Assembly (NCBI GenBank): GCA_016284235.1
Contig: JAEEOK010000050.1
Span: forward strand, 1-59,789
Direction: 5' to 3'
Length of the DNA stretch: 59,789 nucleotides
Source of the DNA: Succinivibrionaceae bacterium
GTDB lineage: Bacteria > Pseudomonadota > Gammaproteobacteria > Enterobacterales > Succinivibrionaceae
Shown: positions 1-9,971 of the stretch, piece by piece
Layout of the letters: each line of letters begins with the position of its first letter
How positions within the stretch are numbered: position 1 is the first letter of the stretch
Notes under the pieces: generated by a model
The model's database searches: none
What the model was told of the DNA's origin: nothing
The model's input: the letters and a program-made list of their open reading frames with translations, nothing else
Program-made: the position numbers and the translations under genes

Positions 1-678
1 AAAGACGTGGCAGACCACCAAAGACTGCCCTTTAGTTATGGGCATTATCTACAATTTAGAATTGTTTAAATTTTATTCAATCATAGAGAATAATGTGGGT
101 ATAGTCCTAAAATTTGTGAATCTTTTACTTAAACCGCATCAGGACAGAAATGACTGCATATACTTCAAAACTAGTTTCTATCTGTACAGTTCTCTTCAAC
201 TTAACTCTGACACTGGTGTTTTTAACTCCGGGTTAATAAGTACAGACAAATCATCGACCGTAAAGTTGTTCTGCTGAGTGTAGAGAGCCTTTTTATTTGA
301 TCTTAAATCACCCTCTTGTTATTAAATCTGTCAGAAACAAGTACTTGAAAACTGGATCAGTTTAATCGGATTTTTTCCAAAAATAGGTGAAATAAATTAA
401 TTTTGATATGATTTGAAAAGAAACAACCATAGAATAAGGGAGATTGCGGTAGTTCCAGGGTTTGTGAAAATTTTAATCAATAATTGAAAATCGAATTTTA
501 GAAAAAATCAATTACTTAGAAAATACACCCGATAAGTTAAGTTTAACGAAACTTGAATGAGAATGACCATCTTTTAGATGATATAATCTTTCTCGGGTCT
601 GACTATAAATATTTGATTTAAGACCATGTGCTAAATTTTCAATGCAATCCGGATAATTCAACAGAATCAACTTTAAGT
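1..678. other. Gene-free AT-rich left end with a likely rsgA promoter
   Basis: No convincing gene is seen here; a 79-codon open frame near the left edge has no ribosome site and no recognisable content. Bases 9-43 hold two small overlapping hairpins (GGCAG/CTGCC and GCCC/GGGC) resembling ends of small insertion elements, but nothing else supports that. At 579-587 there is an extended -10 promoter element (TGATATAAT) without a good -35, the likely start of the rsgA transcript with a leader of about 85 nt. Confidence 0.4.
579..587 (+). promoter_or_regulatory. Extended -10 promoter element upstream of rsgA
   Basis: TGATATAAT has the TG dinucleotide one base before a perfect TATAAT. No good -35 box lies 16-18 bp upstream, as is typical of extended -10 promoters. 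A short hairpin (CATCT/AGATG, 569-580) overlaps it. The expected start of transcription is about 594, before either candidate rsgA start codon. Confidence 0.45.
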
Positions 679-1752
679 ATGACCAAAAAACTCAGCAGAC
701 AGCAGGAAAACAGAATAATAACAAACAAAAGGAAAACCCTTGAACAATTTGACATAGAACCGGGAGCTCTGAAAAAAGGCATCGTTATATGTCGCTACGG
801 CAGTCAGGCTGATATCGAAGACGATGATAGAAAGGTTCACCGCTGCACCATAAGAAGAACTGTATCTTCTCTTGTTTCCGGTGACGAGGTTTTGTGGTTT
901 GAGGATCAGGGTTCTTATGAAAATAACGGTATTGTCGAGGCTGTTCTTGATCGCCGCAGTGAACTTCTCCGTCCGGATTTTTACGACGGTCTGAAACCTG
1001 TTGCCGCCAATATAGACTGCGTTGCAGTAGTTGCGTCTATTATCCCGGAACTTTCCACCAATATCATAGATCGCTACCTTATATCATGCCACCATGCACA
1101 GATAACACCACTGATTGTGATTAATAAGATCGATATGCTTGATACCGAAGAGCAAAACCGTCTGAAAAAAAGACTTAATTTCTACTGCGATCTTGGATAC
1201 GAAATTTTTTATACGAGCACAAAAACAAAATCAGGAATCGACGAGCTTAAAAACAGGATCTCCAGCTCAAGCATAATACTTGCAGGACAGTCCGGAGTCG
1301 GCAAATCATCACTGCTGAATGCTCTTATGGAAAATGATATGGCGGCCACCTGCAGTATTTCAGAAAATTCAGGACTTGGACAGCATACAACCACATGTAC
1401 CCGGCTTTTCCATTTCGGTGAAAAAGGAATTATTCTTGATTCTCCCGGAGTAAGAGAACTAGGACTGTGGCATCTGACACCTGACTATATTATCAGAGGC
1501 TACAGGGAATTTATTCCATATATCGGAACTTGCAAATACAAGGACTGCCAGCACCTTTCAGAAGCAGGCTGCAGCATAAGACAAGCTGTGCAGGAAGGCA
1601 AGATAAACCGGGAAAGATATGACAATTACACTCAGATAAGAGCAACTTTGGATCTTCTGGAAAGGAAAAACAAAACAAGACGGGCAAATACAGACCGAAA
1701 TAAAAATTACAGTACCAAAAACAAAAAAAGGAAAGAAGTCCCGCTGCCGTGA
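679..1752 (+). CDS. rsgA: Ribosome small subunit-dependent GTPase A (RsgA)
   Basis: Circularly permuted GTPase that acts in late 30S subunit maturation. The permuted motif order is visible: G4 NKID at about residues 149-152 comes before the P-loop GQSGVGKSS (203-211) and the G3 DSPG (254-257). An N-terminal OB-like part precedes them, and a C-terminal zinc site (C285, C290, H292, C298) follows. I start at the ATG giving MTKKLSRQQ, which matches the basic N-terminus of enteric RsgA; a GTG 51 bases upstream is in frame but adds residues unlike the family. Length 357 aa is normal. The next gene is psd, as in enterics, although here orn lies on the same strand. Confidence 0.95.
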   Translation: MTKKLSRQQENRIITNKRKTLEQFDIEPGALKKGIVICRYGSQADIEDDDRKVHRCTIRRTVSSLVSGDEVLWFEDQGSYENNGIVEAVLDRRSELLRPDFYDGLKPVAANIDCVAVVASIIPELSTNIIDRYLISCHHAQITPLIVINKIDMLDTEEQNRLKKRLNFYCDLGYEIFYTSTKTKSGIDELKNRISSSSIILAGQSGVGKSSLLNALMENDMAATCSISENSGLGQHTTTCTRLFHFGEKGIILDSPGVRELGLWHLTPDYIIRGYREFIPYIGTCKYKDCQHLSEAGCSIRQAVQEGKINRERYDNYTQIRATLDLLERKNKTRRANTDRNKNYSTKNKKRKEVPLP

Positions 1753-1884
1753 TTTTACATCATCTAGATTCAATCAATTTCTGAAACATCACGCACTGTG
1801 GTAGAATCTCACTGTATTGCTTGCTACCAGCGGCAGAATTTTTGACATCTGCCTAGTATTTCATTAATTACCGGAATTTCTACT

Positions 1885-2748
1885 ATGTCCAAGTTTTCGG
1901 AATATGTTTTTCTACTTTTTCAGCATACTGCACCAAAGCACCTGATTACAAAAGCTGTGGGGGTTCTTGCCGACAAACAGCTGGGATGGTTCACGACTTT
2001 TGTTATCAAACGGTTTATCAGACATTACGGCGTTAATATGGAAATTGCCGAAAAAAGCAATCCGTCCGATTATGAAACCTTTAACAGTTTTTTCACCCGC
2101 GCACTGAAACAGGATGCAAGAGCAATAGACAGCAGTGACGGTTCGCTGGTATTTCCGGTTGACGGAACAGTAAGCAGATTAGGGAAAATTGAAAGTGGAA
2201 GAATAATTCAGGCAAAGGGGTTTGACTACAGTATAAACACTCTTCTCGGAGGAGACAGAAAAGATTCTGATACATTACGTGACGGCTCATTTATAACAAT
2301 ATATCTGTCACCGAAGGATTATCACAGGGTTCATATTCCATGTGCGGGTAAGTTAAAAAAAATGATTTTTATTCCCGGCAAACTGTATTCTGTCAACCCT
2401 CTCACAGTTTCACACATAAATGATATTTTCGCCCGGAACGAAAGAGTCGTATGCGTCTTTGAGACTGATTTCGGTGATATGTATATGGTACTTGTAGGAG
2501 CAACCGTCGTAGGCAGCATGGAGACGGTCTGGGCCGGAACAGTCAAGGGAAAAACAATAGAAACATGGGATTATTCTGACAGGAATATAACGTTCAAAAA
2601 AGGTGATGAAATCGGACGTTTTAAGCTTGGGAGCACAGTAATCTGCTGTTTTCCTAAAAATACGGTTGAATTCGATAAAGAAATAAAACCTTTCTCATCA
2701 ACCATGATGGGAATATACATGGGTACGGTTACAAAAAGTATAGAGTAA
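1885..2748 (+). CDS. psd: Phosphatidylserine decarboxylase proenzyme
   Basis: Membrane-associated enzyme that turns phosphatidylserine into phosphatidylethanolamine. The self-cleavage motif LGST is at residues 248-251, so cleavage before S250 would give a pyruvoyl alpha chain of about 38 residues. PVDG (91-94, with D92) and HRVH (148-151) supply the other residues of the autoprocessing triad. The 287 aa length is slightly shorter than E. coli Psd (322). Ribosome site is weak (GGAA ten bases upstream). A TTGACA at 1842-1847 with TAATTA 17 bp later might be a promoter but would leave almost no leader. Confidence 0.95.
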   Translation: MSKFSEYVFLLFQHTAPKHLITKAVGVLADKQLGWFTTFVIKRFIRHYGVNMEIAEKSNPSDYETFNSFFTRALKQDARAIDSSDGSLVFPVDGTVSRLGKIESGRIIQAKGFDYSINTLLGGDRKDSDTLRDGSFITIYLSPKDYHRVHIPCAGKLKKMIFIPGKLYSVNPLTVSHINDIFARNERVVCVFETDFGDMYMVLVGATVVGSMETVWAGTVKGKTIETWDYSDRNITFKKGDEIGRFKLGSTVICCFPKNTVEFDKEIKPFSSTMMGIYMGTVTKSIE

Positions 2749-2814
2749 GTCGTGTACAATAATAGGAACGACGAACAAACTGTACTAAATAAACATAAGA
2801 GCGGGATCAAATAT

Positions 2815-3351
2815 ATGTTTGATAAAAATAATCTGGTATGGATGGATCTTGAAATGACCGGTCTGGATCCTGAAAGAGACAAAATTCTGGAACTCGCTGT
2901 AATCATAACAGACAGCAATCTGAACATTATTGCAGAGGGTCCGACCATAGCAATATATCAGAATGAAAATGATCTTGCGCTTATGGACAACTGGAACAGA
3001 ACGACTCACACCAATTCTGGACTGCTGGACAGGGTAAGAGCAAGTGAGGATACAGAATTTACCTGCATGAACACAGTTATCTCCTTCATGCAGCAGTACG
3101 TTCCAATGGGAGCATCACCTCTGTGCGGCAACAGCATATGGCAGGACAGAAGATTCATAATCAAACATCTGCCCTACATAGATCGATACCTTCATTACAG
3201 AAACATAGATGTAAGCAGCATCAAGGAACTGGTGAGACGCTGGGATCCTTCGGCAGAGTTCAAAAAAGAAAAAAGACATGAGGCTCTCGCCGACATAAGA
3301 GAATCCATAGATGAACTCAAATTTTACCGAGCAAATTTTTTTAAACTCTAA
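2815..3351 (+). CDS. orn: Oligoribonuclease
   Basis: 3'-5' exoribonuclease of the DEDDh family that degrades 2-5 nt RNA fragments and pGpG. The N-terminal DLEMTGLDP motif supplies the first Asp/Glu pair, and HEALADIRESI near the C-terminus supplies the catalytic His and last Asp. I start at ATG 2815 (MFDKNNLVWMDLE), giving 178 aa, close to the usual 181; a GTG at 2752 is in frame but adds 21 unconserved residues. It is followed by glycine tRNA genes; orn is next to glyVXY in E. coli too, so this is conserved context. Confidence 0.95.
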   Translation: MFDKNNLVWMDLEMTGLDPERDKILELAVIITDSNLNIIAEGPTIAIYQNENDLALMDNWNRTTHTNSGLLDRVRASEDTEFTCMNTVISFMQQYVPMGASPLCGNSIWQDRRFIIKHLPYIDRYLHYRNIDVSSIKELVRRWDPSAEFKKEKRHEALADIRESIDELKFYRANFFKL

Positions 3352-3409
3352 CGGAACAGGCGAATCGTACAAAACTCCATCATCAATATTGCAAATAGTA
3401 AAAAAACAC

Positions 3410-3437
3410 TTGCAATGTTCTGACTTTCATTTATAAT
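3410..3437 (+). promoter_or_regulatory. Promoter of the tandem tRNA-Gly genes
   Basis: TTGCAA (3410-3415), 16-bp spacer, perfect TATAAT (3432-3437). The expected start of transcription lies a few bases before the first tRNA at 3453. Confidence 0.7.
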
Positions 3438-3452
3438 TGCCTACGTTGTTGA

Positions 3453-3528
<76 letters not shown>

Positions 3529-3544
3529 AACATAAATTCTCTAT

Positions 3545-3620
<76 letters not shown>

Positions 3621-3980
3621 AGTTTCCTTTCCATATCGCAAGTAGCGTATATATTTTCTAACGAACCTTTTAAAAATATTGATTTACTTTTTAAACATTT
3701 ATCTTGTCTGAACCTCTGACACATAATAACTAAAAAATTTTTCCCTAAAGATTGTCGTATCCCGCACCTGCTGGCTGTTCACACAAAACAAAAATTTTAA
3801 AACTTCTGACAAAGAAAGAGAAAAAAAAATCACGGGGCTATCAGCAAAGAAAGCTGGTTCTGTTTAACAAAGGCTTTGATCCTGTCAACTTAACAAATTA
3901 TCCTGAAAATACAAGATCAACACTATTCAAATAACAGTGAAAAAAATATCAAACAAGAAAAAAGGATTCAGATAAAAAAC
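3621..3980. other. Gene-free stretch between convergent glycine tRNAs
   Basis: About 360 nt, AT-rich. A 60-codon open frame has no ribosome site or recognisable content. I see no strong terminator and nothing else. Confidence 0.4.
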
Positions 3981-4055
<75 letters not shown>

Positions 4056-4381
4056 AGAACATGAAAGAGTCATAACTCTTAAAAGACGTAACAATGTTAA
4101 CCACTATCAAATTATCATGCAAGTAAAATTTACCGAAGACATGGTAATTTTCAGCTGTGACATCATTTTTTCATCAGCCTGCTAATCACTTCCCCGACTA
4201 ATCCTTTAGCAAAGGTTTCAACAAATCCATAAAGCACCTCGAGAAACGGTACACAACAAAAAAGAAATATAAGAAACGACCACGTCACAAAAACATTAAG
4301 AAAAAAAACATAAAAAAACAAATAATTACGTTTTTTTGTCATAATGAATCCGTCTATTGTATTTCACAACCAGGAGTTCAT
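4056..4381. other. Intergenic region upstream of ahpC
   Basis: About 325 nt containing the promoters of tRNA-Gly(CCC) (leftward) and ahpC (rightward). It is very A-rich just before ahpC. I could not find a convincing -35/-10 pair, and no clear OxyR-type four-part ATAG/CTAT spacing is visible. Confidence 0.35.
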
Positions 4382-4945
4382 ATGTCCCTTATCGGAAAGA
4401 GCGTAATTGATTTCAAAGTACAGGCCTATGTTGACAACAACTTCAAGGAAGTTACAAAACAGGATATTCTCGGCAAATGGAGTGTCTTTTTCTTCTACCC
4501 TGCCGATTTTACCTTTGTCTGCCCTACGGAACTGGAGGATCTTGCAAACAAATATGATGAGTTCAAAAAGATAGACTGTGAAATTTACAGTGTTTCCTGT
4601 GACTCGCACTTCGTACACAAAGCCTGGCACGATGCCTCAAAAACAATCCAGAAAATAAAGTACCCAATGCTAGCCGATCCAACCGGAACTCTGGCCAGAA
4701 GTTTTGACGTAATGATAGAAGAGTCAGGAATGGCGGAACGCGGAAGTTTCATTGTAAATCCTAAGGGAGAAATCGTAGCCTATGAGGTTATCGCGGGAAA
4801 TGTGGGACGTAATGCGGATGAACTTTTCAGAAGAGTCCAGGCTTCACAGTTTGTAGCCGAACACGGTGATCAGGTATGCCCGGCTAAATGGAAGCCTGGT
4901 GCTGAAACACTCAAACCAAGTCTTGATCTTGTAGGTTTAATCTGA
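4382..4945 (+). CDS. ahpC: Alkyl hydroperoxide reductase subunit C (2-Cys peroxiredoxin)
   Basis: Cytosolic peroxidase that reduces H2O2 and organic peroxides. Peroxidatic C47 lies in FVCPTE and resolving C166 in VCPAKWKPG; 187 aa equals the E. coli length. An AGGAG ribosome site precedes the ATG. The partner reductase ahpF follows after 58 bp that contain a terminator-like hairpin, so the peroxidase is expected to be made in excess of its reductase. Confidence 0.97.
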   Translation: MSLIGKSVIDFKVQAYVDNNFKEVTKQDILGKWSVFFFYPADFTFVCPTELEDLANKYDEFKKIDCEIYSVSCDSHFVHKAWHDASKTIQKIKYPMLADPTGTLARSFDVMIEESGMAERGSFIVNPKGEIVAYEVIAGNVGRNADELFRRVQASQFVAEHGDQVCPAKWKPGAETLKPSLDLVGLI

Positions 4946-4964
4946 TTTTTTCTATTTTTTCTGG

Positions 4965-4988
4965 GGGACAGAAGTCTGTCCCTTTTTT
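4965..4988 (+). terminator. Intrinsic terminator/attenuator between ahpC and ahpF
   Basis: GGGACAG (4965-4971), loop AAGT, CTGTCCC (4976-4982), then six T. It sits between two genes of one functional pair, so partial read-through is likely. Confidence 0.8.
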
Positions 4989-5003
4989 GTTGGAAGACAT
5001 GTC

Positions 5004-6656
5004 ATGGAAACTGATAAAAATTTTTTTGATGTAGTAATAATCGGCGGAGGGCCTGCCGGACTTTCCGCAGCGATCTATGCAGCAAGAGCAAGATATCGCA
5101 CGCTGGTTGTAGAAAAAAACCGTATAGGCGGTCAGATCACAATCACATCAGAGGTTGTAAATTACCCCGGAATTGAAAAGATTAGCGGAAGCGATCTTAC
5201 AGAAAGGATGAGACGCCAGGCGGAAAATTTCGGAACCGAATTTATGATCGCTGAGGTAACATCTTTTGATTTATCCCAGGACATAAAAAAGATAAAAACA
5301 ACAAAAGGAGAGATATCAGCCCTTGGCATTATTATAGCAACAGGAGCCAATCCAAGAAAAATAGGATTCAGCGGTGAAGCCGACTTTCAGGGAAGAGGCG
5401 TTGCCTACTGCGCAACATGCGATGGAGAATTTTTCACCGGAAAAGAGGTCCTCGTCGTAGGAGGCGGCTTTGCTGCAGTTGAAGAAAGCATGTTTCTATC
5501 CAAGTATGCCAGCAAAATAACAATTCTTGTCAGAAAAGACAGGTTTTCATGTGCCCAGAGCGTCGTAGATAAATTAAATGATTTTCCTAACATTTCAGTA
5601 AAATTCAACACTGAAATACAAGAAGTCAGCGGCGATCAAATGCTCAATAAAGCGCTTCTGAAAAATAACCTGACCGGAGAGACGTCATACTATACCGCCG
5701 CCGGCAACGAAAATTTCGGAGTATTTGTATTTGCCGGTTATGTACCGAATACTTCGTGGCTTCCGGAAATCATCAGCAGAAATGAAGGCGGATACATAAA
5801 CACAGATGAAAATCAGAAAACAAGTGTTGACGGAGTCTATGCCGCAGGTGATCTGTGCATAAAAAATCTGCGTCAACTCGTAACTGCAGTCTCAGACGGA
5901 GCTATAGCTGCAACATCTCTTGAAAAGGATGTTCACAATCTTCATAAAAAATATCAGATTGAAGATCTGACAAAATATTCTCCGAAGACTCAGAAGCAGG
6001 ATGTCTCTGAAAGTTCAGATCATGAAGATAACGGATCAGACAGCGGCAAACTCCTCAATGATGCAATGATTCAGCAGATAGCAGGAGTATTCGGGAAAAT
6101 GACTGATCAGGTTACAGTCAAGCTCTGGGAGAACGGCAGCCGGCTCTCTGGAATGATGCACAGTTTTATGGAGGAAATTGACGGAATTTCTCCAAATCTT
6201 AAAACTGAATATGCAGATGATGCAGAAACAATATCTCTGGAAAGACCTGTAATGGAACTGAAGAACTCCGGCGGTCCTTCCGGCATTTATTTTCATGCTG
6301 TTCCGGGCGGGCATGAGCTTAATTCCTTTGTCATAGGCGTCTACAATACCGGCGGTCCGGGTCAGGCAACAGATGATGAAACAAGAAACAAAATTGCATC
6401 CGTTGCAAAGGATGTGAATATAAAGGTTCTTGTATCTCTTTCCTGTACCATGTGCCCTGAAACAGTTATGTCTGCGCAAAGGGCTGCTTCCATCAACCCG
6501 AAGATCACGGCCGAAATGTTTGATCTTGCACATTTTCCGGAACTTAAGGAAAAGTACAATGTTATGAGTGTACCATGCATGGTTATAAACGATACAAAAG
6601 TTGTATTCGGCAAAAAAAATCTTCAGGAAATAGCATCTCTTCTTGAGAAGGTATAA
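5004..6656 (+). CDS. ahpF: AhpF-type peroxiredoxin reductase with permuted domain order
   Basis: Flavoprotein disulfide reductase expected to pass electrons from NAD(P)H to AhpC. Residues 1-310 are a thioredoxin-reductase-like part: FAD motif GGGPAGLSAA (14-23), redox pair CATC (136-139), NAD-binding VGGGFAAVE, and a second FAD contact near YAAGDL. A charged linker (about 320-350) follows. The C-terminal 200 residues are the double thioredoxin-fold domain that in E. coli AhpF is at the N-terminus, with its active pair CTMC at 481-484. So the order is reversed relative to E. coli AhpF (521 aa). Function as AhpC reductase is inferred from domains and from the adjacent ahpC. Frame is intact, so this is not an assembly artefact of two genes. 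Confidence 0.9.
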   Translation: METDKNFFDVVIIGGGPAGLSAAIYAARARYRTLVVEKNRIGGQITITSEVVNYPGIEKISGSDLTERMRRQAENFGTEFMIAEVTSFDLSQDIKKIKTTKGEISALGIIIATGANPRKIGFSGEADFQGRGVAYCATCDGEFFTGKEVLVVGGGFAAVEESMFLSKYASKITILVRKDRFSCAQSVVDKLNDFPNISVKFNTEIQEVSGDQMLNKALLKNNLTGETSYYTAAGNENFGVFVFAGYVPNTSWLPEIISRNEGGYINTDENQKTSVDGVYAAGDLCIKNLRQLVTAVSDGAIAATSLEKDVHNLHKKYQIEDLTKYSPKTQKQDVSESSDHEDNGSDSGKLLNDAMIQQIAGVFGKMTDQVTVKLWENGSRLSGMMHSFMEEIDGISPNLKTEYADDAETISLERPVMELKNSGGPSGIYFHAVPGGHELNSFVIGVYNTGGPGQATDDETRNKIASVAKDVNIKVLVSLSCTMCPETVMSAQRAASINPKITAEMFDLAHFPELKEKYNVMSVPCMVINDTKVVFGKKNLQEIASLLEKV

Positions 6657-7336
6657 AGTCGCAGCATATCAGCACTGATGGATCTTAAAAATTCATATAG
6701 TGATAAACGTTTAAAAAAGGATCTTTCTGAAAACCGGCAGGTTTGGAGGATCCTTTAACATTGAATGTTTTACTCCCTTATCCTGTGCTCAAAGGATCAA
6801 TGGGAGTTTCTTTGATGAATGGTTAAACAAACAGACTTGACTGCAGCTCAAGAGAAAACACAGTTTACGGCAATAAAAAGCAAAAATTTAAGAGTTGACA
6901 CTCCACACGAATAAAGTCCCGGAATTCAACGCTTCACAGGCCGCTTCATATAGCGAGCTGCGTCATACACGATTCTCTTGAAGAAGATCCTACTCCGGCT
7001 TTTCAGCACAGGCTTATATTTCCGTATAACCTCTGGTATTTGTCAGTTCAGACTGCTGACAGACGTGTACTATCTCATACATATATGATATTTCAGTCTA
7101 TACACGCTAAAAAAGCTGGATATCATCATCACAGTTGAAACCGAGAGTTTACTCTCCCGCAAGGGTTATAAAGCTGATGCTTAATTATTTGTTATATACC
7201 CCGTATATGCTGTTTTTTTTATTTTTAAAACACAACATATTTTGGTAAAATTCAGAGACTGAATAATTGTTTTTTACTTCTGAATATATATTTGGAAGCT
7301 TTTTTAATTTTGTCAATCTTTCATTAGGAGGAAGAA
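6657..7336. other. 680-nt intergenic region between ahpF and frdA
   Basis: No gene is supported. Possible stem-loops that could end the ahpF transcript are AAAGGATC/GATCCTTT (6717-6756) and ACTCCC/GGGAGT with an inner ATCC/GGAT (6772-6807, followed by TTTC). A palindrome ATATAC-CCC-GTATAT near 7195-7210 lies about 130 nt upstream of frdA and overlaps a weak extended -10 (TGTTATATA). I found no good FNR box (TTGAT-N4-ATCAA). The middle (6930-7130) reads partly like decayed coding sequence, but frames are broken and I cannot identify it. Confidence 0.35.
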
Positions 7337-9154
7337 GTGGACGTAGTAAAGGCTGATGTCGCCATAGTCGGAGCCGGCGGTTCCGGTCTTCGTGCTGCCA
7401 TTGCAGCTGCCGAACTTAATCCAGATCTTAAGGTAGCCCTCATTTCAAAGGTTTACCCGATGCGTAGCCATACTGTAGCAGCAGAAGGCGGTGCAGCAGG
7501 TGTAGCACGTGATGATGACTCTCTGGATTATCATTTTCACGATACCGTAGCAGGCGGTGACTGGTTATGCGAGCAGGATGTTGTAGATTATTTTGTACAT
7601 AACACCACACGTGAACTCTACCAGTTGGAGCATTGGGGATGTCCTTGGAGCCGCAAGCCTGACGGAAGAATCAATGTCAGACCTTTCGGTGGCATGAAAG
7701 TTCCACGCACATGGTTTGCAGCTGATAAAACCGGTTTCCATATGCTGCACACACTGTTCCAGACCTCCACAAAATATAAATCCATCAATCGTTTCGACGA
7801 ACATTTTGTCCTGGATATACTGGTTAAGGATCAGCAGGTTTACGGCGTTCTTACACTTGATATGCAAAACGGTGTAGTACGCATGATTCAGGCTAAGTCC
7901 GTAATTATCGCCACCGGCGGTTCAAACCGCTGCTACCGTTTCAACACCAACGGCGGCATCGTAACAGGTGACGGTATGGCTCTGGCATACAGACACGGAG
8001 TTCCTCTTCGTGATATGGAGTTCGTTCAGTACCATCCGACAGGTCTACCGGGATGCGGTATTCTGATGACAGAAGGCTGTCGCGGTGAAGGCGGCGTTCT
8101 GACAAACAAGGACGGATACAGATATCTGCAGGATTACGGTCTGGGTCCGGAGACTCCTCTTGGTAAACCTAAATCAAAGTACATGGAGCTTGGACCTCGT
8201 GATCGCGTATCTCAGGCTTTCTGGCAGGAACAGCAGAAGGGTCGTACCATTAAGACTCATCTGGGCGATGTGGTTAACCTTGATCTTCGCCACCTGGGCG
8301 CTGATTATCTTGAAGAACGTCTGCCTTTCATCTGCGAACTTGCAAGAGCATATGTGGGCGTTGATCCTGTCAAGGAGCCGGTTCCTGTACGTCCAACCGT
8401 TCACTATACCATGGGCGGTATCGAGACAAACGGCAAAACCGGAACCAGAATCGCAGGTCTCTACGCAGCTGGCGAATGTGCATCTGTCGGTATTCACGGT
8501 GCAAACCGTCTGGGTTCCAACTCTCTGGTTGAAACAGTGGTATTCGGCCGCGTAGCAGGTGAGGAAGCAGCAAAATTTGCTGCTGAAAACGCTCATACAG
8601 ATACCGCACCTCTAGTTAAGGTAGCAGAGAAATCTCTGGAAAATGCTCTTTCTGTAGTAGGCGGTGAACGTAATGAGTCTGTTGCTCAGATCCGCAACGA
8701 AATGGGCGACGCAATGGAAGAAGGCATCGGCATTTACCGCACCGAGGAATCAATCAAGAAGACAATTGAAAAACTGACCGTTCTTAAGGAAAGATACAAG
8801 AATATCAAGGTAAATGATCAGTCCACAATCTTCAATACCGACTGGCTTACAGCCATCGAACTCGGATTCCTTCTTGGCAATGCGGAGGCAATGGCCTACT
8901 CTGCACTGAACAGAACGGAATCAAGAGGATCACATCAGCGTCTTGACTATACCGAGAGAAACGATGAGAAATTCCTCAAGCACTCTCTTGCCAACTACAA
9001 TCCTGAAGGTGCTCCAACAATCACCTACAGCGATGTAAAAATCACAAAACTTCCTCCTGCAAAGCGCGTATACGGCATTGAAGCAGAAAATGCGGAAAAG
9101 GCAGCAAAGGAAGCCCAGGCACAGAATGCAGCAAACAACGGAGGTAAGCAGTAA
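7337..9154 (+). CDS. frdA: Fumarate reductase flavoprotein subunit
   Basis: Catalytic subunit reducing fumarate to succinate at the end of anaerobic respiration or fermentation. It closely follows enteric FrdA: FAD motif [11 protein letters not shown]45 in [10 protein letters not shown] as site of covalent FAD, the substrate-binding segments HPTGLPG and RGEGG, and [11 protein letters not shown]. Length is 605 aa. The start is GTG at 7337, backed by an AGGAGG ribosome site 6 nt upstream and by alignment of [15 protein letters not shown] with the enteric N-terminus. Its TAA overlaps the frdB ATG by one base, so the two are translationally coupled. Confidence 0.97.
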   Translation: MDVVKADVAIVGAGGSGLRAAIAAAELNPDLKVALISKVYPMRSHTVAAEGGAAGVARDDDSLDYHFHDTVAGGDWLCEQDVVDYFVHNTTRELYQLEHWGCPWSRKPDGRINVRPFGGMKVPRTWFAADKTGFHMLHTLFQTSTKYKSINRFDEHFVLDILVKDQQVYGVLTLDMQNGVVRMIQAKSVIIATGGSNRCYRFNTNGGIVTGDGMALAYRHGVPLRDMEFVQYHPTGLPGCGILMTEGCRGEGGVLTNKDGYRYLQDYGLGPETPLGKPKSKYMELGPRDRVSQAFWQEQQKGRTIKTHLGDVVNLDLRHLGADYLEERLPFICELARAYVGVDPVKEPVPVRPTVHYTMGGIETNGKTGTRIAGLYAAGECASVGIHGANRLGSNSLVETVVFGRVAGEEAAKFAAENAHTDTAPLVKVAEKSLENALSVVGGERNESVAQIRNEMGDAMEEGIGIYRTEESIKKTIEKLTVLKERYKNIKVNDQSTIFNTDWLTAIELGFLLGNAEAMAYSALNRTESRGSHQRLDYTERNDEKFLKHSLANYNPEGAPTITYSDVKITKLPPAKRVYGIEAENAEKAAKEAQAQNAANNGGKQ

Positions 9155-9897
9155 TGGCTGACAAGATGAAAATTACAGTTCAGCGCTATCGTCCAGAACA
9201 GGATCAGGGACCTTGGGATCAAAGTTTCGAGGTTGAGTACACAAGAGAAACATCTCTGCTTGAAGCACTGAACCAGATCAAAGACACTCAGGAACCAACC
9301 TTAAGTTTCCGCTGGTCATGCCGTATGGCTATCTGCGGATCTTGCGGAATGATGGTAAACGGTGTACCTAAGCTGGCATGCAAGACCTTTCTGAGAGATT
9401 ATGCCGGTCAGGAAATGAGAATCGAGCCTCTGGCCAACTTCCCGATAGAGCGCGATCTTGTTGTAGATTTGTCTGACTTTATTGAAAAGCTCGAGCGCAT
9501 CAAACCATACATCATTCCTAAGAAGGATGAGCCTCAGCCGGGAGAACAGAGAGAGTACATCCAGACTCCTGCTCAGCTTGAGAAGTACCGTCAGTTCTCC
9601 ATGTGCATCAACTGCGGCATCTGCTATGCAGCCTGCCCTCAGTACAAGATTAACAAGGAGTTTCTTGGACCTGCCGCTCTTACCCTCATATACCGCTACA
9701 ACGAAGACAGTCGCGACGGCGGAAAGGAAGAACGCATGAAACTGGTAAACCAGGACACAGGTGTATGGAGCTGCTCATTTGTCGGCTACTGCTCCGAATG
9801 CTGTCCTAAAGGGGTAGATCCTGCTTCAGCAATTCAGCTTGGAAAAGTTGAAAGTGCCAAGGATTATCTCATCTCAATGTTCAAGAAGGGAGAATAA
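9154..9897 (+). CDS. frdB: Fumarate reductase iron-sulfur subunit
   Basis: Carries electrons from menaquinol through three Fe-S clusters to FrdA. The [2Fe-2S] ligands are C56, C61, C64 and C76. The [4Fe-4S] ligands are C151, C154 and C157. The [3Fe-4S] set includes C161, C207 and C213, with C217 as the last ligand of the pattern. An additional cysteine, C216, sits next to it (CSECCPKG, where enteric FrdB has SEVCPK). 247 aa is standard. The gene overlaps frdA by one base and is followed two bases later by frdC. Confidence 0.97.
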   Translation: MADKMKITVQRYRPEQDQGPWDQSFEVEYTRETSLLEALNQIKDTQEPTLSFRWSCRMAICGSCGMMVNGVPKLACKTFLRDYAGQEMRIEPLANFPIERDLVVDLSDFIEKLERIKPYIIPKKDEPQPGEQREYIQTPAQLEKYRQFSMCINCGICYAACPQYKINKEFLGPAALTLIYRYNEDSRDGGKEERMKLVNQDTGVWSCSFVGYCSECCPKGVDPASAIQLGKVESAKDYLISMFKKGE

Positions 9898-9899
9898 CG

Positions 9900-9971
9900 A
9901 TGGATCTCGAAAAATCAACTAGCAAGCCGATGACGATGGATCTAGAAAAATCAACTCGCAAGCCTTTCGTT
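9900..9971 (+). repeat. 36-bp tandem duplication at the start of frdC
   Basis: Units 9900-9935 and 9936-9971. The first 30 bases of the units differ at only three positions; the last six differ more. The duplication stays in frame and doubles the start codon. Confidence 0.9.

Noticed and set aside
1-45. Two hairpins resembling insertion-sequence ends
   Set aside because: Only short stems, no transposase and no second end in the window; the resemblance is too weak.
38-277. 79-codon open frame at the left edge
   Set aside because: No ribosome site, AT-rich with no recognisable motif; probably chance.
3752-3934. 60-codon open frame between the tRNA genes
   Set aside because: No ribosome site and Lys-rich low-complexity translation; likely chance in AT-rich DNA.
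6930-7135. Decayed gene between ahpF and frdA
   Set aside because: Readable stretches change frame several times and match nothing I know, so I cannot call a pseudogene.
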